Positions 8,558 through 17,932 are shown, counted from the stretch's first letter. The stretch: 64,000 bases of DNA from Maribellus maritimus (GCF_022267315.1 NZ_JAIKLE010000021.1:62001-126000); one strand, 5' to 3'. The notes: generated by a model not told the origin, from the letters alone. A program made the numbers and translations.

Positions 8558-8993
8558 CGAAGAAATCTTTCAAAAATATGTTGATGGCGAATGTTCAGAA
8601 ACCGAAATAGACCAAATAGAAGCACATATTGAGAAGTGTGTTGAATGTAAAACTAACGTCGAGTTGCTTAGGGAACGTTCCGAAAATATAAAAAAACAAA
8701 TTAATGCTTTGGTTGGAGACGTTCCTGAAATGCCGGGAATATCAACACTTATAAAAGAAAAAAAGCCGGTAATCCCAATCCGAAAAAAACTGGCATACGG
8801 AATGGCTGCTGCAAGCTTGTTTCTGCTAATCGTTTTATTCTTTGGAAAATCTCAGCAAAGCCAACCAGAAGAAACAATCTTGTTTTATAACATTGATTAC
8901 GAAATAGATGCCAACAAGCCTTTAACAGAGCAGGAAATGGTTTTGTATATTACCGATGAGAATGGCTTTGGTTTAAACAATGATTCAAACTAA
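8544..8993 (+). CDS. Zinc-finger anti-sigma factor, membrane-bound
   Basis: 149 residues. The N-terminal cytoplasmic domain carries H28-x3-C32-x2-C35 (HIEKCVEC), the ZAS-type zinc site that clamps ECF sigma factors. A single transmembrane helix follows at about 92-112 (LAYGMAAASLFLLIVLFFG), and the last 35 or so residues would lie in the periplasm. That extracytoplasmic tail is short and acidic and could contact a periplasmic partner. The gene overlaps the sigma gene and is followed 11 bases later by a secreted propeller-like protein, which makes that protein the natural candidate signal receiver. Confidence 0.85.
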   Translation: MNCFNEEIFQKYVDGECSETEIDQIEAHIEKCVECKTNVELLRERSENIKKQINALVGDVPEMPGISTLIKEKKPVIPIRKKLAYGMAAASLFLLIVLFFGKSQQSQPEETILFYNIDYEIDANKPLTEQEMVLYITDENGFGLNNDSN

Positions 8994-9004
8994 AAAGCAG
9001 TAAA

Positions 9005-10294
9005 ATGAAAAAAATACTTTTTGTAATAATGATAACATGTTCAGGATTTTGGGCACACGGACAAAACCTTTTGGATATTTACAAAGGTGGAACGGTAGTT
9101 CTAACACCCGATACGGAATATGCTCAAAATAACGACTGGGATACCGTTTTTAAGTCATACTACGATACGCTTTACGGGGCCCCTATGGGTAACCGGAAAT
9201 CGCTGGTGCTGATGCCCGATGGTTCAGTTGTGGTAAATCATCAATACCGTAATTTTTACAGTAAATTTTCACCAAATGGTACGTTTCTAAATGAATTTGG
9301 CATTACAGGCAACAATGGGGAAAAATTTAAAAAGACGCAGCGCATTTCGGGCGTAATTAACAACAATACGTTTTTTACAGGCCTCAACAATCTGGGAGAT
9401 ATGTTTTGTTTTGATTTTGACGGGAACTACAAAAAAACATTAAAACTGGATTATATGACCTGGCAACAACTTCCGCTACCCAACGGGAAAATTGCTGTGG
9501 TTGGCTGGGTTATCTGGAAAACTAAATTCCGCGATTTTGTTGCAATTGTGGATTACGAAACCAACGACCAAAAAATAATATGGGAGCATTTTACTTCGAG
9601 AGACGAATTTGGCGTACACACCCAACTTTTTAATTACACGTATGAATTTAAAATTCAAGGTGCTATCGGGTGTACCACCATGCCATTTTCCAAAGCTTCA
9701 GGAATAAAAGCCCGTCCGAAACTGGCGTGTGTGAACGACCAGTTGGTTCTGGCGAATCCAACTTCTGGCGAAATTAGTATTTATGATTTGGATGGAAACC
9801 TGGTTTCAAAAAGGCAGATGGATTTAAGCAGGGGGCAGATATCGGTAGAAGAACAAAAGGAAATTCAACAAAAAGCCATTGAACGTTACAAAAACATGAA
9901 TCCGTTGCGTTTTGAAGGTTTTGCAGGAAAAGTTAGCGCCGAAGAAAGCCGAAAAGCACATAACTACCTGGTAAAAACCATGGAAGCTGATTTGAGAAAA
10001 ATAACAGATCCCATTTCCAAACCCTACTTTTCTACTTTACTCCAGGACTCCGATGGTAATATTTTGTTCTTCGATTTCGCGAACGAGCAAGGAGCCAATA
10101 AATTCAACGTTTGGATATACAAGAATGGCGGCCAGTTTGTTTGCGAGAGCAGTTTTGTTTGCGACAACTACGAACTTCAGATCAATCCCGAAAAAATGGT
10201 TTTCCGCGACGGGTATTTATACGGGCTTCAGGAATTAAAAGATGCCTCGGGAGTGCCGCTGCGTTTGGTACGATTTTCCATAAAAAATCGCTAG
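9005..10294 (+). CDS. Secreted propeller-like protein encoded with ECF sigma/anti-sigma
   Basis: 429 residues with a signal peptide (about 1-20, AHGQ). It has repeated strand-turn units such as FSPNGTFLNEFG, FDFDGNYKKTLKLD and YDLDGNLVSKRQMD, the same grammar as the island propellers (FDRSGKFIRxIG, YNFEGEYV), but lacks the GRGPxEY motif and the NPVL tail. I read it as a diverged plus-strand relative of the propeller family; that is inference. A Gln/Glu/Lys-rich helical insert lies at about 278-335 (SVEEQKEIQQKAIERYKNM), with no counterpart in the other copies. It is third in the sigma operon and may be the periplasmic sensor or output of that system. Confidence 0.6.
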   Translation: MKKILFVIMITCSGFWAHGQNLLDIYKGGTVVLTPDTEYAQNNDWDTVFKSYYDTLYGAPMGNRKSLVLMPDGSVVVNHQYRNFYSKFSPNGTFLNEFGITGNNGEKFKKTQRISGVINNNTFFTGLNNLGDMFCFDFDGNYKKTLKLDYMTWQQLPLPNGKIAVVGWVIWKTKFRDFVAIVDYETNDQKIIWEHFTSRDEFGVHTQLFNYTYEFKIQGAIGCTTMPFSKASGIKARPKLACVNDQLVLANPTSGEISIYDLDGNLVSKRQMDLSRGQISVEEQKEIQQKAIERYKNMNPLRFEGFAGKVSAEESRKAHNYLVKTMEADLRKITDPISKPYFSTLLQDSDGNILFFDFANEQGANKFNVWIYKNGGQFVCESSFVCDNYELQINPEKMVFRDGYLYGLQELKDASGVPLRLVRFSIKNR

Positions 10295-10310
10295 AAGAAT
10301 GAAAATCTGA

Positions 10311-10343
10311 AGGATGGCATCTCTTTAAAGGGATGCTATCTTT
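10311..10343. terminator. Hairpin between convergent operons
   Basis: GATGGCATCT (10313-10322) pairs with GGATGCTATC (10331-10340), with two wobble pairs, around TCTTTAAA; TTT follows. It separates the ECF operon from the converging propeller gene P3. Confidence 0.5.
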
Positions 10344-10359
10344 AGCTGCTTTGCGAGAT

Positions 10360-11598
10360 TTATTCTTTCAGCTTTGCAATCATCACAACCGGGTTATCTG
10401 TTTCTTTTACTGCTTTTAAAACAGCAGGTACATTCTTTGCTTTTTCCGGGTTGTTGGTCATCCACTCTACCAGTTTATATGCTTCAATATAAGTTATTAT
10501 TTCGTTATCTGAATTAATGTATGCTTTCAACAATTGAAAAGGCACTCCTTCCTGACGTGTAATATTCAGGGCTTTATTCTCTACTATTTTTGTAACTTTT
10601 GTTTTCTTATTATAATAACCCCAGTATTTTTCCTGATTGTAAAGGAATTCGAAAAACAGAAACCTTTCAGATTCACATAAGTTGGAAATAACAAAATAGT
10701 CGAATATTGGTAGTATCAGATTTCCATTTTTATCTTGTTTGTAATCTTCCAATTCGTCTTTTTTCTCGTAAGGAAAACTATACTTTCCCATTTGAAATAC
10801 ATACCTTGGAGTTAATGATTTTTCCTCCACATAGAAAAGAGTATCATTAAAAGCTTCTTTAAAAAACAAGTTATTATTGTACCGACAAAAAAGCCCTTCA
10901 GTTTTACTTACACTTATCGATGGAGACTTTTTCACAAAAGAAAACGGATTTGGAAAAGTTTGAACAATGTTACCAGATGTTCTGAATGTTACAATTTTTC
11001 TTTTCTCATTTCCCAAAATATTTAGTAAAAAACCCGCAAAAGTACTGTCGTTTAAAATTCCAAACGAACCAATGAAGGAAGTTGGGAATTTAATATTACA
11101 AACTTTTTCTCCCTGGAAATTATAGCCACACCACGATTTATTCCAGTTCTCGGCATAAATAATTTTATTCTTTTCGTCGAAAGGAAGGCCTCCCAGTGTA
11201 ACTTTATATCCTTTTGGACTTTTATCAATATTTCCTATTTTTTTGATGAACTTTCCTGAACTTTTATCAAATAAAAAAATTTGCCGATTTCCATTTAAAA
11301 GAATGACAGAATCATCAGCAAAAAAGCGAAAACCATTGTCAATCATACAGGATTTGCCTGTTTCCAACATCACGTATTTTACGCCTCTAAAAAGCTCATC
11401 AAATTGCAACCGTTGCATATTTTGAAAAGCCATCTTTAAATCAATTATTTCGACGTTATCTGCTTTCTTTGAAGCAGTCGTAGCCCGTAAAGAAAGAGAC
11501 AGGTAGGAAATAAGTATAACAGAAATAAATAAAACGATTTTTAACGAAATCGTGTTTCCAATAAAAGAGATTCCTGAACTTAAATTTGAATTATTCAT
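10360..11598 (-). CDS. Six-bladed beta-propeller protein (P3)
   Basis: 412 residues. Unlike most copies it has no lipobox; a hydrophobic stretch at about 18-37 after a Ser/Asn-rich start could be an uncleaved anchor or a Sec signal. The GRGP motif is degenerate (GNIDKSPKGYK). NDTLFYV and YWGYYNKKTKV lie in the later blades. The tail is KETDNPVVMIAKLKE, preceded by NPEKAKNVPAVLKAV; this is the B-type tail shared with P4 and P12 and differs from the ENDNPVLMLVKLKE group. It is second in the P4-P3 operon, 31 bases after P4, and is evidently its recent duplicate. Confidence 0.85.
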   Translation of the reverse strand: MNNSNLSSGISFIGNTISLKIVLFISVILISYLSLSLRATTASKKADNVEIIDLKMAFQNMQRLQFDELFRGVKYVMLETGKSCMIDNGFRFFADDSVILLNGNRQIFLFDKSSGKFIKKIGNIDKSPKGYKVTLGGLPFDEKNKIIYAENWNKSWCGYNFQGEKVCNIKFPTSFIGSFGILNDSTFAGFLLNILGNEKRKIVTFRTSGNIVQTFPNPFSFVKKSPSISVSKTEGLFCRYNNNLFFKEAFNDTLFYVEEKSLTPRYVFQMGKYSFPYEKKDELEDYKQDKNGNLILPIFDYFVISNLCESERFLFFEFLYNQEKYWGYYNKKTKVTKIVENKALNITRQEGVPFQLLKAYINSDNEIITYIEAYKLVEWMTNNPEKAKNVPAVLKAVKETDNPVVMIAKLKE

Positions 11599-11629
11599 TA
11601 TTCTATTTTTTTGGGGGTTTGCGGTAGGC

Positions 11630-12886
11630 CTATTCTTTCAGCTTCACAATCATTACCACCGGGTTATCAGTTTCCTTGATAGTTTTCAACTTTTGCAATT
11701 CAGGCGAAAGTAACGCCCTTTTTTCAGGGTTTTCGTCGAACCAGAGTTTTACTTCATAAGCTTCGTTGAAACCAATGATTTCATCGTTTTGGTTGGAAGA
11801 GACAAATCTGAACGGGATAAAATTATTGATGTCATTTTCAAATCCTCCGATGCTGTTGGAAACTTTGGTAATTTGACTTTTTTTATCAAAATATCCGTAA
11901 TAATATTCGCTTTCAAAATTTTCTTTCGGTTTTCGTATTTTAAAAAACAGGTAACGGTTTGATTCAAAAACATTTTCAATGGGTAAAAAGGGTACTTCTC
12001 CTTTGCTTTTTGTATAATCGGTTGCGTTTGTTGTTGACGTTTCGCCTGAGTTAAGAACAAATTTGGGTAGTAAAGTATCCATAGAAACAGTATAAACAGT
12101 GTCGGTAAAACGTTCATAAAAATGCAACTGATTATCGAGCTGGTAGTATTTTGCATTCCAGCCGTAAACAGAAATTCCGTCACGTTTAATGTCATAGTCA
12201 AAATGGTTGTATTGCGGAAAAATTTTTATCCGGTGGTTATTTTCATTAAAAACGATCAGTTTTGCTTCCTGTTTTCCGTCGATATTCCAAACATAACCTA
12301 CAAAACTGGTGTCATTTAAGGGGGCAATTGAAGTAACTATTTCTCCAAATACATTGTCCATAATATCCCCTTCTTTGTCGATTGAATATGCGGTTACCTT
12401 ATCGGAAAAACTGCCGTCAGCAGAATAGCGGTAATAACTTTTCGGATCCCAACCACTGGTATAAACCAGCTTTTTTCCCTCATCAAAAGGAAATGTTTGT
12501 ACCACTTTTTTATACCCGCCGGGATCGTTCCCATAGTGCCCAATTTCGCGAAGAAATTTGCCGCTGGTTCTGTCAAACACATAAATCTGGTTTTGGGCAA
12601 AAGCAATAATTTCGTTTCCGTTCAGATAAAAATCCGGATTCTGTGCCAGTAGGTGTTTTTTATCTGAATCCAGAGCCACGTATTCGATTTTTCCCTCAGC
12701 TATTTCACTTATGTTTACGTTAACATCCTGACCAAACGCTTCACTTATTCCAACGTTATAAAGTACATTTTCCTGCTTTTTCTCTTTCGGAGAACAGCCA
12801 ACCAGAAATATTAGCAGGACAAAAATGAAATAATGAGATTGTTTTTTTATGTTCTTCACTCCTGATTTTATCGTTTTATGTTTCAT
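11630..12886 (-). CDS. Six-bladed beta-propeller lipoprotein (P4)
   Basis: 418 residues; basic N-terminus, then lipobox LVGC with Cys31. Degenerate GHYGNDPGGYK replaces GRGPxEY, as in P3. FTDTVYTVS and YYYGYFDKKSQ mark later blades, and the tail is KETDNPVVMIVKLKE. It heads the P4-P3 operon. A 60-base upstream element (12923-12981) is shared with the P7 operon at the same distance from the start codon, so the two operons are probably co-regulated even though the P4/P3 and P7/P6/P5 proteins belong to different subgroups. Confidence 0.88.
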   Translation of the reverse strand: MKHKTIKSGVKNIKKQSHYFIFVLLIFLVGCSPKEKKQENVLYNVGISEAFGQDVNVNISEIAEGKIEYVALDSDKKHLLAQNPDFYLNGNEIIAFAQNQIYVFDRTSGKFLREIGHYGNDPGGYKKVVQTFPFDEGKKLVYTSGWDPKSYYRYSADGSFSDKVTAYSIDKEGDIMDNVFGEIVTSIAPLNDTSFVGYVWNIDGKQEAKLIVFNENNHRIKIFPQYNHFDYDIKRDGISVYGWNAKYYQLDNQLHFYERFTDTVYTVSMDTLLPKFVLNSGETSTTNATDYTKSKGEVPFLPIENVFESNRYLFFKIRKPKENFESEYYYGYFDKKSQITKVSNSIGGFENDINNFIPFRFVSSNQNDEIIGFNEAYEVKLWFDENPEKRALLSPELQKLKTIKETDNPVVMIVKLKE

Positions 12887-12922
12887 GGAAATTTAAATTG
12901 AGGTAAACAATATGTTTTAGGC

Positions 12923-12981
12923 GATAAACTTACAACTGATTTTTCAGTTCTGCAACTATTTTACCAGTTACTAAATCATAA
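12923..12981 (-). promoter_or_regulatory. Shared promoter/operator element upstream of P4
   Basis: On the plus strand it reads GATAAACTTACAACTGATTT followed by TTCAGTTCTGCAACTATTTT and then ACCAGTT. Two imperfect direct repeats (ACAACTGATTTTTCAGTT and GCAACTATTTTACCAGTT) are spaced about 20 bases apart. It starts 37 bases before the P4 ATG and matches 16637-16695 almost base for base. On the minus strand it also contains GTTG-N20-TAAGTTTA, close to the Bacteroides -33/-7 promoter (TTTG, TAnnTTTG). Confidence 0.6.
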
Positions 12982-13016
12982 AAATAGCTGTTTTATAAAG
13001 CCGTTTTTTGTTCCGT

Positions 13017-14189
13017 TTATTCTTTCAATTTCACCAGCATTAAAACCGGGTTATTATTTTCATCCAAATCAGAGCTTATCTTTTTTAAATTTGATTCGGG
13101 TTTTCCCTTGCCTTTAAAAAACTCTTTAAATTCCATTGCGGTGTAGCTTGTGATTAAAAATCTATCATTTATACCTACTTTGGGGAATACCGGAAGGCCG
13201 TTATACAAGTCATCCTGAAAACCAAACAGATCAAAATCAGAATCAAACAAATTGTAAAATGTATTTTCCCGTTTATCGAAAACACCTGCTTTCCGCTGTT
13301 CCTGGTGCCCGTAATAAATAAAAAGATAATCTTCCGTTTCACTTAATCCAAGCAAACCAATTTTTTCAAAACTTTCCGGATTGGCGCGGTTTGTTCCCAC
13401 ATTATTTTTCACCTGAATTTCAAAATCGTCCACATCGCTGTATTTTTCATATTTACCATAATCCAGATAATATACCGGAGTAGTTTTTCCCTTTTCATCC
13501 AATTCGTAAATCGTATTTTCGTGTGGATTCTTATAGCGCGTTTTACCCATAAACCGATAAAAAATGGCCGGATAAACATTTAAACCATAGCGGTTGCCGG
13601 GGTGCTTGTTAAACTTATTTTTTTGAACCGTTCTCGCTTTCAGGTTTAAAATATAAAAATCGCACCAGGGTTCCTGTTCGTAAGTAAATCCCATATTGAA
13701 AACAGCAAAATTGTTTTCAGAAACCCATTCTATCGGGCCGGGCAAAAAGTTAATTTTTTCTTCATCCACAAAATTTCCTTCAAAATCATATTTTATTATT
13801 CGCTTAGAATTCATATCATAAACAATGATATGCCGATGTGCCCGGTCTATTAGAAAAGATTGAGAGCCATGCATATATTCACCGGGGCCTCGTCCTTTTT
13901 TGCCAATCCGTTTTAAAAAACTGCCGTTTAAATCGTATCTGAAAATATAATTATAGTCGCTTATAAAAAGGGTTTCTTCAAAGATTTCAATTTTTGAAAT
14001 ATTGGTATCGAATAAACAATTTTTGTTAGTTTCCAGCGGTATAAAACGGATACTTTCGGCAATTTTGCTTACCGGTATTTTTTCTGATTTGCCAATGTTT
14101 TGCCCCATGGGAATACGGATGGCTTCCTGTGCATTTATCAAAACAGAGCAACCCAATAATAAGGTGATAAAGATTTTATTCTTTTTCAT
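13017..14189 (-). CDS. Six-bladed beta-propeller protein (P5)
   Basis: 390 residues. The N-terminus can be read as a Sec signal (INAQEA) or, less likely, as a lipoprotein signal at LLGC (Cys14). GKKGRGPGEY is intact near residue 95. The mid part has strands YDLNGSFLKRIG and YDFEGNFVDEEK, with ENTIYELDEKG in place of NDTIYxx. It ends LDENNNPVLMLVKLKE, close to the A-type tail but without the KKKELEQLA helix typical of that group. It is last in the P7-P6-P5 operon, 53 bases after P6. Confidence 0.88.
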   Translation of the reverse strand: MKKNKIFITLLLGCSVLINAQEAIRIPMGQNIGKSEKIPVSKIAESIRFIPLETNKNCLFDTNISKIEIFEETLFISDYNYIFRYDLNGSFLKRIGKKGRGPGEYMHGSQSFLIDRAHRHIIVYDMNSKRIIKYDFEGNFVDEEKINFLPGPIEWVSENNFAVFNMGFTYEQEPWCDFYILNLKARTVQKNKFNKHPGNRYGLNVYPAIFYRFMGKTRYKNPHENTIYELDEKGKTTPVYYLDYGKYEKYSDVDDFEIQVKNNVGTNRANPESFEKIGLLGLSETEDYLFIYYGHQEQRKAGVFDKRENTFYNLFDSDFDLFGFQDDLYNGLPVFPKVGINDRFLITSYTAMEFKEFFKGKGKPESNLKKISSDLDENNNPVLMLVKLKE

Positions 14190-14242
14190 TTTGTGTTTGT
14201 TTTTATGGATAATATCGCTCAGTGAATATCACCGGTAACAGA

Positions 14243-15409
14243 TTAAGATTTTTCTTTCATAAGCACCAAAACAGGATTATCTTCCACGTTTATAACACTT
14301 TGCAGTTTAAGTAATTTTGATTTTATTGTTGTTGATTTAATATTTAGTTTGTTAATATCTAAAGCGGCCAAATGAACCGGTTGCAAAAATGCAACAAATT
14401 CTCCCGGAACATTTGAATGATTAGGGAGTAAAGTATTGGGCCATAAAAAAGAACAAGTTTCAATCTTTTCGGTTTCGCCGTATTTTGTCTGTATTTGATA
14501 AAATTCACCCGTTTTTTTATTATAAACAGCATCGCGCCAGTCGGTACCATAAAAATAAGAAAGAAGCAAATAATCGCTTGTTTCATTAATCGAGATAATT
14601 TCAATCATCCCGGGAGCTGCACCAAACGTTAGTCTTCCATCCGGAACATTTCTTTTTTTTCCTGGTGAGAGTTCAAAAACTTTTTTACTTTTTTCTGGAC
14701 TCAAAACCTTATAGACAAAATCGCAATACGTTGATTTATAAAAAAGATTATTGTTGAAATGCCAGAATATAAATGGCCATTGTGATGTTTTGTATTCTTT
14801 TGAGCTGGGCTCCAGGGAAAACTGATGTATTCGCTTCCCTGAAGAATCAAACGATGTTAATTCATAATAAGGAGCTCTTTTGTTGTTAAGGGGAAATGTT
14901 TGCGCAACTAAAAAGCAGGTATCATTTAATAGTTCACACTCTCTGATATGAGGTTGGCCTTCCAAAAAAATATCGCTGGCATTTTTTCCGTCTGTGCTGT
15001 ACTCTACAACTTTAAAACAACCAATATCAAAAACATAAACAGAATTATTCCAACAGCGAATATCCAGAGGCAGCGCAACACAAAACTCTCCGGGCCCCCG
15101 TCCGAGTTTTCCTATTTTTCGCAGAAACTTCCCTTTTCGGTCGAATATCAGAATTCCCTGCTGATCTTTACTAAACAGGTAAATCTCATCTTTGGTAACT
15201 ACTGTTCTTCCTATTCCTGTTAAACATTCAGGCTTTGTTTCCAAAGGCACAAAGTCAAGCAGTTCAAAAATATCGGTTGTATTTTTAGAGGCTTTTGCTT
15301 TTACCATTTTCGTAAGATCGAGTTTTAATAGCTCTCCTGAATTTTGAGTATCTACGTGAGAAAAAGCAAAAAGCGCTGCAATAACGACATAAAAAATTAA
15401 AGCTTTCAT
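14243..15409 (-). CDS. Six-bladed beta-propeller protein (P6)
   Basis: 388 residues with a Sec-type signal (about 1-17) and no lipobox. Intact GKLGRGPGEF near residue 93; the first-blade strand is LLDFVPLETKPECL. Its blade motifs diverge (CDFVYKVLSPEKS instead of NDTIY). It ends VEDNPVLVLMKEKS, a slightly altered closing strand. The start codon lies four bases after the stop of P7, so it is translated from the same message. No catalytic motif is visible. Confidence 0.88.
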   Translation of the reverse strand: MKALIFYVVIAALFAFSHVDTQNSGELLKLDLTKMVKAKASKNTTDIFELLDFVPLETKPECLTGIGRTVVTKDEIYLFSKDQQGILIFDRKGKFLRKIGKLGRGPGEFCVALPLDIRCWNNSVYVFDIGCFKVVEYSTDGKNASDIFLEGQPHIRECELLNDTCFLVAQTFPLNNKRAPYYELTSFDSSGKRIHQFSLEPSSKEYKTSQWPFIFWHFNNNLFYKSTYCDFVYKVLSPEKSKKVFELSPGKKRNVPDGRLTFGAAPGMIEIISINETSDYLLLSYFYGTDWRDAVYNKKTGEFYQIQTKYGETEKIETCSFLWPNTLLPNHSNVPGEFVAFLQPVHLAALDINKLNIKSTTIKSKLLKLQSVINVEDNPVLVLMKEKS

Positions 15410-15413
15410 GACA

Positions 15414-16601
15414 TCACTCTTTTAATTTTACCAATACCAACACCGGGTTATCATCCGGTTGAAGACGGTGAAGTAGCTTTTTAATTTTGGGGTTATTTGT
15501 ATCAATACCTTCTTCAAAAAACTGATACGCATCGTTATGCGAAATTAATGTTCCATTTTGAATGGAATTGGGCGCATTAAGCAGGATACGAAAAGGAACC
15601 GATGTAATGTCGTTTTTAAAATTTGCCCACATATTTTCCGATTTAACAAACTCTGAGCAATACGTTTCCTTTTTGTCTTTGTCGTAAAAAAAGGTTCCCT
15701 TGCTGGTTGTTATAAAAATAAAACGGTCGTTTTCAGCCATTCTTCTTATTTCGATAACTCTTTCTTCCCCGGTATTTTTTCCTCCCAAAATTGATTTGTC
15801 TTCTGTACTCCTGTATTGAAATTTACCTTTATCCAGAGCGGCGTAAGCTTCCAGAGTATTGGGATCTTTTACACGGTAAATCGTATCGTTCCAAAAATCG
15901 CTCAGATAGGTTTCATTGTTGTAATTATACATTGAAGGAGTACAAATGCAGAACGGAATTTTGTCTTTTTTTTCGCAGGCAATTTTTGAAATATGTTTTT
16001 TATTTTTTTCAGAAAAAATATGATAACTAAAGCGTTCTCCCGGTTTTGCATACTGGTAACGTCCATTTCCCATCAGAATCTGACCGGGTTGTAACATCAC
16101 ATTTTGCATACCCAGTGTTCTTCCCAAATTAAATCGATCTAAAAAATTACCTTCAAAATCGTATTTTACAAGTTTTTCCCAATCAACCGCATAAACCCAA
16201 CGATTTACCGTATCAACCACACAGGTACTTAATTTTGTAAATTCTTTGGGGCCTTTTCCAATGCTTCCAATAACATTCAGAAACTTTCCCTGACGATTAA
16301 AATGGTAACATATACCTTCATAAACACCAACGATAATATCTTTTGATGAAACTGTAACGTCAACAATATTGGCAAGCAAACATTCGTTGTTTGTTTCAAG
16401 TGGCAGGTATTCAACACTTTCAGCAACCGCACTTAAAGGATAAATTTTTGACTTTTGGTAGGCTGAATACAAATCGATATTTATAATCTTTTCGGAGAGT
16501 AGCTTTTTTGCCACAGGAATCTTTTGCGCATCTGCCGGAAACGGGAATAAAAACAAAATCAGAAAAACAGGCAGAAAGGTAAACTTAGCTATTTTTTTCA
16601 T
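15414..16601 (-). CDS. Six-bladed beta-propeller protein (P7)
   Basis: 395 residues with a clear Sec signal (about 1-26, ending PADAQ). YLPLETNNECLL marks the first blade, GSIGKGPKEF is near residue 115, WNDTIYRVKD marks a later blade and DDNPVLVLVKLKE is the last strand. It heads the three-gene operon P7-P6-P5 and has the shared 60-base element 36 bases upstream of its ATG. It lies just downstream of the hybrid kinase genes with a 149-base spacer, so it has its own promoter rather than sharing the kinase message. Confidence 0.88.
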   Translation of the reverse strand: MKKIAKFTFLPVFLILFLFPFPADAQKIPVAKKLLSEKIINIDLYSAYQKSKIYPLSAVAESVEYLPLETNNECLLANIVDVTVSSKDIIVGVYEGICYHFNRQGKFLNVIGSIGKGPKEFTKLSTCVVDTVNRWVYAVDWEKLVKYDFEGNFLDRFNLGRTLGMQNVMLQPGQILMGNGRYQYAKPGERFSYHIFSEKNKKHISKIACEKKDKIPFCICTPSMYNYNNETYLSDFWNDTIYRVKDPNTLEAYAALDKGKFQYRSTEDKSILGGKNTGEERVIEIRRMAENDRFIFITTSKGTFFYDKDKKETYCSEFVKSENMWANFKNDITSVPFRILLNAPNSIQNGTLISHNDAYQFFEEGIDTNNPKIKKLLHRLQPDDNPVLVLVKLKE

Positions 16602-16636
16602 GGCGAATAGAATTCAGCTTAGTAATCATTTAACAG

Positions 16637-16695
16637 GATAAACTTACAACTGATTTTCCAGTTATACAACTATTTTTTCAGTTTTAATTCATAAA
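16637..16695 (-). promoter_or_regulatory. Shared promoter/operator element upstream of P7
   Basis: Second copy of the element described at 12923-12981, with about 8 differences and one single-base gap over 60 positions. The direct repeats here are ACAACTGATTTTCCAGTT and ACAACTATTTTTTCAGTT. It starts 36 bases before the P7 ATG (37 in the other copy), while the sequence between element and start codon is not conserved. That points to selection on this block. Confidence 0.6.
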
Positions 16696-16750
16696 CATGA
16701 ATATTAAATGGTTGCTAAAACCTATTCTTTGCAAGATTATTTAAAAGCTA

Positions 16751-17932
16751 TCATACAGCCACTTCCTTGCCAATACCGGGAAATGTTAGCGAAACAACCG
16801 AACCTTTGGGTTCATTGTTGTAAACATCTATTTTTCCATTATGTGCATCCATTATAAGTTTTACAAGGACAAGATCCAGTCCTTTATTTTTGTCAATATG
16901 CTCTTCACCGGGAGAAAACGGATTAAAAAGTTTTTCCAGAGCATTTTCAGAAAATCCGGGACCACAATCGGTAAAAGTAACCGTGGTGTTATTGGGGGCT
17001 TCGTTAATGTTTACGATTATGTCTTCTCCTTTGGGGGAATATTGTATTGCATTTTTTAAGACACTATCGAAACAAAAATCGGCCAGGCTGGTGTCACAAT
17101 AAATCGAGTTATTGTTTTGCTGCTCATCATAAACTAAATTTATCCCTCGGACTTTCATTTCATCTTCGTGTTTTTCTTTTATCGACTCAATAAAATATAC
17201 TCCGGGAATGTTGTCCTTTTGAACCGAAAGCTCATTTGTTTTTAAACGGGTTATATTTAAACTAACACGGGAAAAACGTTCGAGGCGTTTGGAAGAAATC
17301 TCCAAATACTCAAGCATTTTAATAAATTTTGTTGTTTTTAGCTCATTTTTAAGAATACCGATAAAACCAAGAATTCCATTTAAAGGTGTATTGATCTCAT
17401 GACTAATAAGACTTAAAAAATCTGATTTCGCATTATCCAGTTGCAGTAAATCGTGATTTGCTTTTTCCAGTTCAATGGTCCGTTTTCGAACTTCCTCCTC
17501 CAAATACTTGTTCTGATCTTTCAGTTGCAAATGTAAAACCCGGGTTTCAAGCAAATTTTTAATCCTCAGCTCAACTTCTATTAAATCAAAAGGTTTTGTG
17601 ATAAAATCTTTGGCTCCACTGTTGAGTGCTCTCTGTTTTGCTTCCAGAGAAACGTCAGCGGTAAGAACAAGAATGGGCAGGTAACAGTTTTCCGGGATGA
17701 TTTCATTTAACTGACTCATCACCCGAAATCCGTCGATGTGGGGCATCATTAAATCCAGCAAGATTAAATCAGGTTCAAACGAATTGTACAAATCAACAAC
17801 CGTTCTGGGGTCGGTAGTGGTTTTAAGATTTGAATACCCTCTATATTCGAGCAGGCCTGTAAGTATGTCAATATTGTCCTGCTGGTCGTCTACAATCAAT
17901 ATATTTGCTTCTTTCAGCTCGAAGGTTCTCAT
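16751..17932 (-). CDS. Response-regulator/histidine-kinase hybrid (REC-HisKA-HATPase)
   Basis: 393 residues, no membrane segment. The N-terminal receiver domain has D15-D16, phospho-acceptor D60 (LILLDLMMP) and K113 (FITKPFD). A coiled-coil linker (about 125-168) leads to a HisKA domain with H178 in SLISHEINTPLNG. The ATPase domain has an N box (NAIQYSP), G1 (DCGPGFS) and a modified G2 (NKGLDLVLVK instead of GxGLGLxxVK). It is cytoplasmic and would receive phosphate from another kinase, most simply the 1030-residue hybrid sensor whose gene ends 43 bases upstream. Neither protein has a DNA-binding output domain, so the target regulator must be encoded elsewhere or the output is not transcriptional. 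Confidence 0.9.
   Translation of the reverse strand: MRTFELKEANILIVDDQQDNIDILTGLLEYRGYSNLKTTTDPRTVVDLYNSFEPDLILLDLMMPHIDGFRVMSQLNEIIPENCYLPILVLTADVSLEAKQRALNSGAKDFITKPFDLIEVELRIKNLLETRVLHLQLKDQNKYLEEEVRKRTIELEKANHDLLQLDNAKSDFLSLISHEINTPLNGILGFIGILKNELKTTKFIKMLEYLEISSKRLERFSRVSLNITRLKTNELSVQKDNIPGVYFIESIKEKHEDEMKVRGINLVYDEQQNNNSIYCDTSLADFCFDSVLKNAIQYSPKGEDIIVNINEAPNNTTVTFTDCGPGFSENALEKLFNPFSPGEEHIDKNKGLDLVLVKLIMDAHNGKIDVYNNEPKGSVVSLTFPGIGKEVAV

Noticed and set aside
17088-17100. TGTCACAA string resembling the ECF promoter block
   Set aside because: It lies inside the kinase coding sequence and lacks the GACAT partner at the right distance.
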